A stretch of 64,000 nucleotides of DNA, taken from contig JAQJVL010000303.1 of assembly GCA_035578905.1 (NCBI GenBank), forward strand, positions 744,001 through 808,000. The letters run 5' to 3'. Positions within the stretch are counted from its first letter, which is position 1; each line of letters begins with the position of its first letter. This DNA is from Stictocephala bisonia (Eukaryota > Arthropoda > Insecta > Hemiptera > Membracidae). Below, piece by piece: positions 61,230-64,000 of this stretch. Both the position numbers and the translations under genes were made by a program. The notes beneath the pieces were generated by a model. The model did no database searches, had not been told where the DNA came from, and saw only the letters and a program-made list of their open reading frames with translations.

Positions 61230-64000
61230 TTAACCTTCCAGAGGTGACATCACGGAGTTTTTCTCTGGGCACTATGAAATTTGTAAAATTATGTCAGTTC
61301 TAGTGCGTTTTGCGGCGCCAAACCTCGTGTACTTCACGAGCCTCTTTCCGAGAATCCTTTCCAGCCCCCACTTTGTTTCCCAGTGTCATTGTGTTAGTCT
61401 ACCAAACGATCCCGTAACGGCACGGTGTACTACACCGTGTGTCACCGCTGACGAGACCAATAACCCGGAGAGTAACTCCGTGTGTCACTATCTGTGTTTT
61501 GATTTTTCTAATGTTAATTGTAATAGTGTTTTGTATATATAGTAGTTTTATTAGTGTAAATAGTAGTATTTTAGTCTGAATAGTGTTTTTTAGTGTAAAT
61601 ATGTTTATTATGTGAAAATGGATTCAGAAGAAGAAAGACGGATCAATGTACTGTTTGACACTGTTCTAGAAGAGGAAGCGAGATTCGGGATTAGAACTGG
61701 TGATTGTGTACGAAGGCTTTTTGTAGATGAACATCGACATGAAGATAATATAGCTAGTGATGATGATGATGATGGCTTTGGAATTCTCCAGGAAGATATC
61801 CCAAGAACAGAAGAAGATGACTTTGCAGATGAGCAACTAACTGAAAATGTAATTCAGATTGAAACTGAGGATTATGATGACTCTGATGACATTCAGGAAA
61901 TTCCCTTAGCTCTACGAATTCAAGGAAACAATATTGTTAAAAGAAGAAATGGACAACAATGTTACCTGAGTAAAGATGGGAAAATGCTATGGGATTTAGA
62001 ACCACCATCCAACCAGGGACGTTCTAGAGCAAGGAATGTTGTGAGAGTTCGAACCAGTTATGTTGCAGGAGAAGCAAGGGATTGCAAATCACCATTAGAG
62101 GTATGGAAATTATTTTTTACTGACAATATGATTGAGGAAATTACTTTTAATACCAATATCTACATTGATACAATCAAGGATAATTATAATATAGACAGAC
62201 ATTGTAAGCCTACAAACTCTGTTGAAATAAGGGCTGTCATAGGGTTGTTATATATGCTTGGTGTGATGAAAATGTCACATTTAAATCTAGAAGATGTTTG
62301 GTCAAGAGACAGCTTAGGTATTGAGTTTTTCCCTCTAGTCATGCCCTTATACAGATTTAAATTTTTACTCAGAGCATTGAGATTCGATAATATTCATACG
62401 AGAGAAGACAGAAAGCTTATAGACAGACTGGCGCCTATAAGGGATATCTTTGAGGAGTTTGTGGAAAACTGCCAAAAACATTACAATGTCAGTCCCTTTG
62501 TAACCGTGGACGAAATGTTAGAGGCTTTTCGGGGTCGCTGTGGGTTTAGACAATATATCAAGTCTAAACCTGCCAGATATGGTGTAAAGATATTTGCAAT
62601 GTGCTGTGCTAAATCATTTTACACCAGTAATTTGGAGATTTACGCTGGAAGTCAACCAGATGGTCCATTTAAAATTGACAACTCAGGTCAAAGTGTTGTC
62701 AATCGATTGATTCAACCAATTTCTGGGACAGGGAGAAATGTGACGGTTGATAATTGGTTTTGTTCTGTCCCATTATGCTCTGACCTTTTACACAACCACC
62801 GACTCACACTTGTTGGAACCCTAAGAAAAAACAAAAAGGAGATTCCTCCAAACTTCATTGACTTGAAAAAAGTACCTGTTGGAGCTTCACAGTTTGGATT
62901 CAAAGAATCATTCACATTAGTTTCCTACAAGGCAAAAAAAAAACAAACAAGTTGTACTTCTGTCTTCTATGCATAGTGACGATGCAATTGACAACAATGT
63001 TGATTCGCCAACATATGGGAAACCTGAAATCATTTTATTTTACAATTCAAGTAAGGGAGGTGTTGATACCGTTGACAAATTCAAAGAACACTACTCTGTT
63101 GCAAGAACTACAAACAGATGGTCAATGACAGTTTTTTATTCCCTTTTAAATATATCAAGCTTGAACAGTTACATAATTTTAAAAGAAAATACCAATGCAC
63201 CGAATATGAAGAGAAGACATTTCTTGCAGGAACTAGCAAAGGATTTATGCAAAGAACAAATGACTTCAAGAATTGATGTAAAAAGCACACCATCATGGGT
63301 AAAGAAACGTCTTCGAGATATTCTTGATGTTCCAGCTCAAGCACGGCAACCCCCAGCTGAGGAGGTAACTTCAGGGAGGTGCTACGCTTGTGATTGGAGA
63401 AAAAATCATGCTTCTAAGACAAGATGTGCTACTTGCAAATTCTTTATTTGCAAAGAACATTCAGCTCCAGTTCACTGCACCAATTGCACACAAGAAAATA
63501 ACGATGTGAGCGACAATGAGTAGGACTCTGAAAAAGCAGGACTATAAAAAGTATGCTTTTATAGTCCTAAAGTATGCTTTTATAATACATACTGTATTAT
63601 TCCAACTTGTATATATTTAGTTTTTTATTATTATTATTTGTTGGTATAAAAGTATTATAAATTTGTTCAAAACTAAAACTTGATCCACTATGTACCCGTA
63701 TTTTGCGTATTTTATAATTTTATATAAGTGATTTATACTTGTAAAAATGTTTAATTTCTTTAGTATTTAGCAATTGTGTATCAAACATGAGTTAATTTAT
63801 ATATTTTTGGCTTTCAACAACTTTTATATTAATTATCAATCACATGTATGCATAATCAATTTCTATATTTTTTAATTATTTTTTAAAAAGTAAAACAATA
63901 TTTTACAATTAAAATCTAATGTATACAAGTGTAGTAGTATAAATTGATCATATTATAATCAATAAATATCCGTAATTTAAAAAAACTATATGTGTTTTAA
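61230..64000 (+). mobile_element. piggyBac-like transposon, right end outside window
   Basis: A likely left end TTAA-CCTTCCAGAGGTGACATC starts at 61230. Subterminal motifs CCGTGTGTCAC (about 61434) and CCGTGTGTCACTATC (about 61478) lie before the transposase frame. No inverse of the left terminus is seen before 64000, so the right end should lie just beyond. The insertion is in an intron of the MLK gene or just after its known exons. Confidence 0.7.
61612..63523 (+). pseudogene. piggyBac-like transposase with a single frameshift
   Basis: An open frame of 454 codons (61612-62976) and a second of 184 codons in the +1 frame (62969-63523) together cover a full-length transposase of about 640 residues. 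The acidic N-terminus (DDDDDG) precedes the DDE_Tnp_1_7-type core. Catalytic candidates are D in FVTVDEML (residue 300), D in VTVDNWFCS (residue 380) and D in KGGVDTVDKF (63064-63075). The C-terminus is cysteine-rich (CYACDWRKN...CATCKFFICKEH...CTNC). The frame changes in an A10 run (62934-62943). Either one indel has killed it, or it is a sequencing error. The lack of other damage means a young copy. Confidence 0.93.

Noticed and set aside
63985..64000. Right TTAA end of the piggyBac element at the window edge
   Set aside because: The last bases read GTTTTAA, but the sequence inside does not mirror the left terminus CCTTCCAGAGG, so the true end is probably outside.

Overview
The window looks like an AT-rich, repeat-laden stretch of an insect nuclear genome. 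The evidence is large GT-AG introns, mariner, piggyBac, Penelope-like and LINE relics, and a conserved animal MAP3K gene. A hemipteran is my guess from the transposon mix and intron size; the sequence does not settle it. I see no bacterial-type operons, rRNA, functional tRNA or CRISPR.

Only one host gene can be supported. It is on the + strand and starts before and ends after what can be read here. Ten exons (19747-19927, 23468-23616, 28418-28593, 36102-36339, 37178-37279, 38808-38951, 51584-51803, 52357-52457, 58453-58643, 60559-60922) join with compatible splice phases into about 622 codons. They encode a mixed-lineage kinase (MLK; fly slipper, the JNK-pathway MAP3K): the kinase C-lobe, a leucine-zipper/coiled coil, a CRIB-like motif, a conserved KTWGPST / KRWSKSAPNLE block, and a Ser/Pro/Tyr-rich tail. 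The SH3 domain, the kinase N-lobe and the HRD catalytic loop were not found and probably lie upstream of the window or in short exons I missed.

Region by region. 1-19.7 kb is non-coding as far as I can see. It holds an 89-bp tandem array (0.63-2.0 kb), a diverged GACAAAGTG-type repeat (3.0 and 4.9 kb), a purine tract (6.2 kb), a 40-bp array with a 200-bp higher-order repeat (7.6-8.55 kb), a 154-bp repeat (9.75-10.3 kb), a CpG-rich patch (11.3-11.6 kb), two inverted-repeat elements (12.0 and 13.2-13.7 kb) and a 5'-truncated LINE with target-site duplications (18.16-18.75 kb). The introns from 19.9 to 38.8 kb hold palindromic elements with hammerhead-like motifs (20.9, 23.0, 29.1, 31.0 kb), a possible solo LTR with heat-shock-like sites (24.1-24.7 kb), a very uniform 62-bp array (25.04-26.78 kb), LINE and Penelope fragments (27.4-28.4 kb) and a TTAA-flanked element nested in another repeat (32.3-33.4 kb). 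The 12.6-kb intron at 39-51.6 kb holds hairpin elements, a second TTAA element with a decayed piggyBac cysteine-rich end, and two related mariner foldbacks. 52.5-60.5 kb holds a Penelope-like element with a GIY-YIG ORF, a 71-bp array, a tRNA-derived SINE head and a mariner fragment. 61.23 kb to the end is a near-intact piggyBac-like transposon broken by one frameshift in an A10 run.

The most interesting theme is the recurrence of CUGANGA ... GAAA (hammerhead-ribozyme-like) half-cores inside small foldback insertions. Two of these insertions have 12-17 bp target-site duplications, and similar cores occur in the long terminal repeats of the Penelope-like element. This suggests a family of small, possibly ribozyme-bearing, target-primed elements. 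None of the copies shows a complete core with a convincing stem I, so activity is not claimed.
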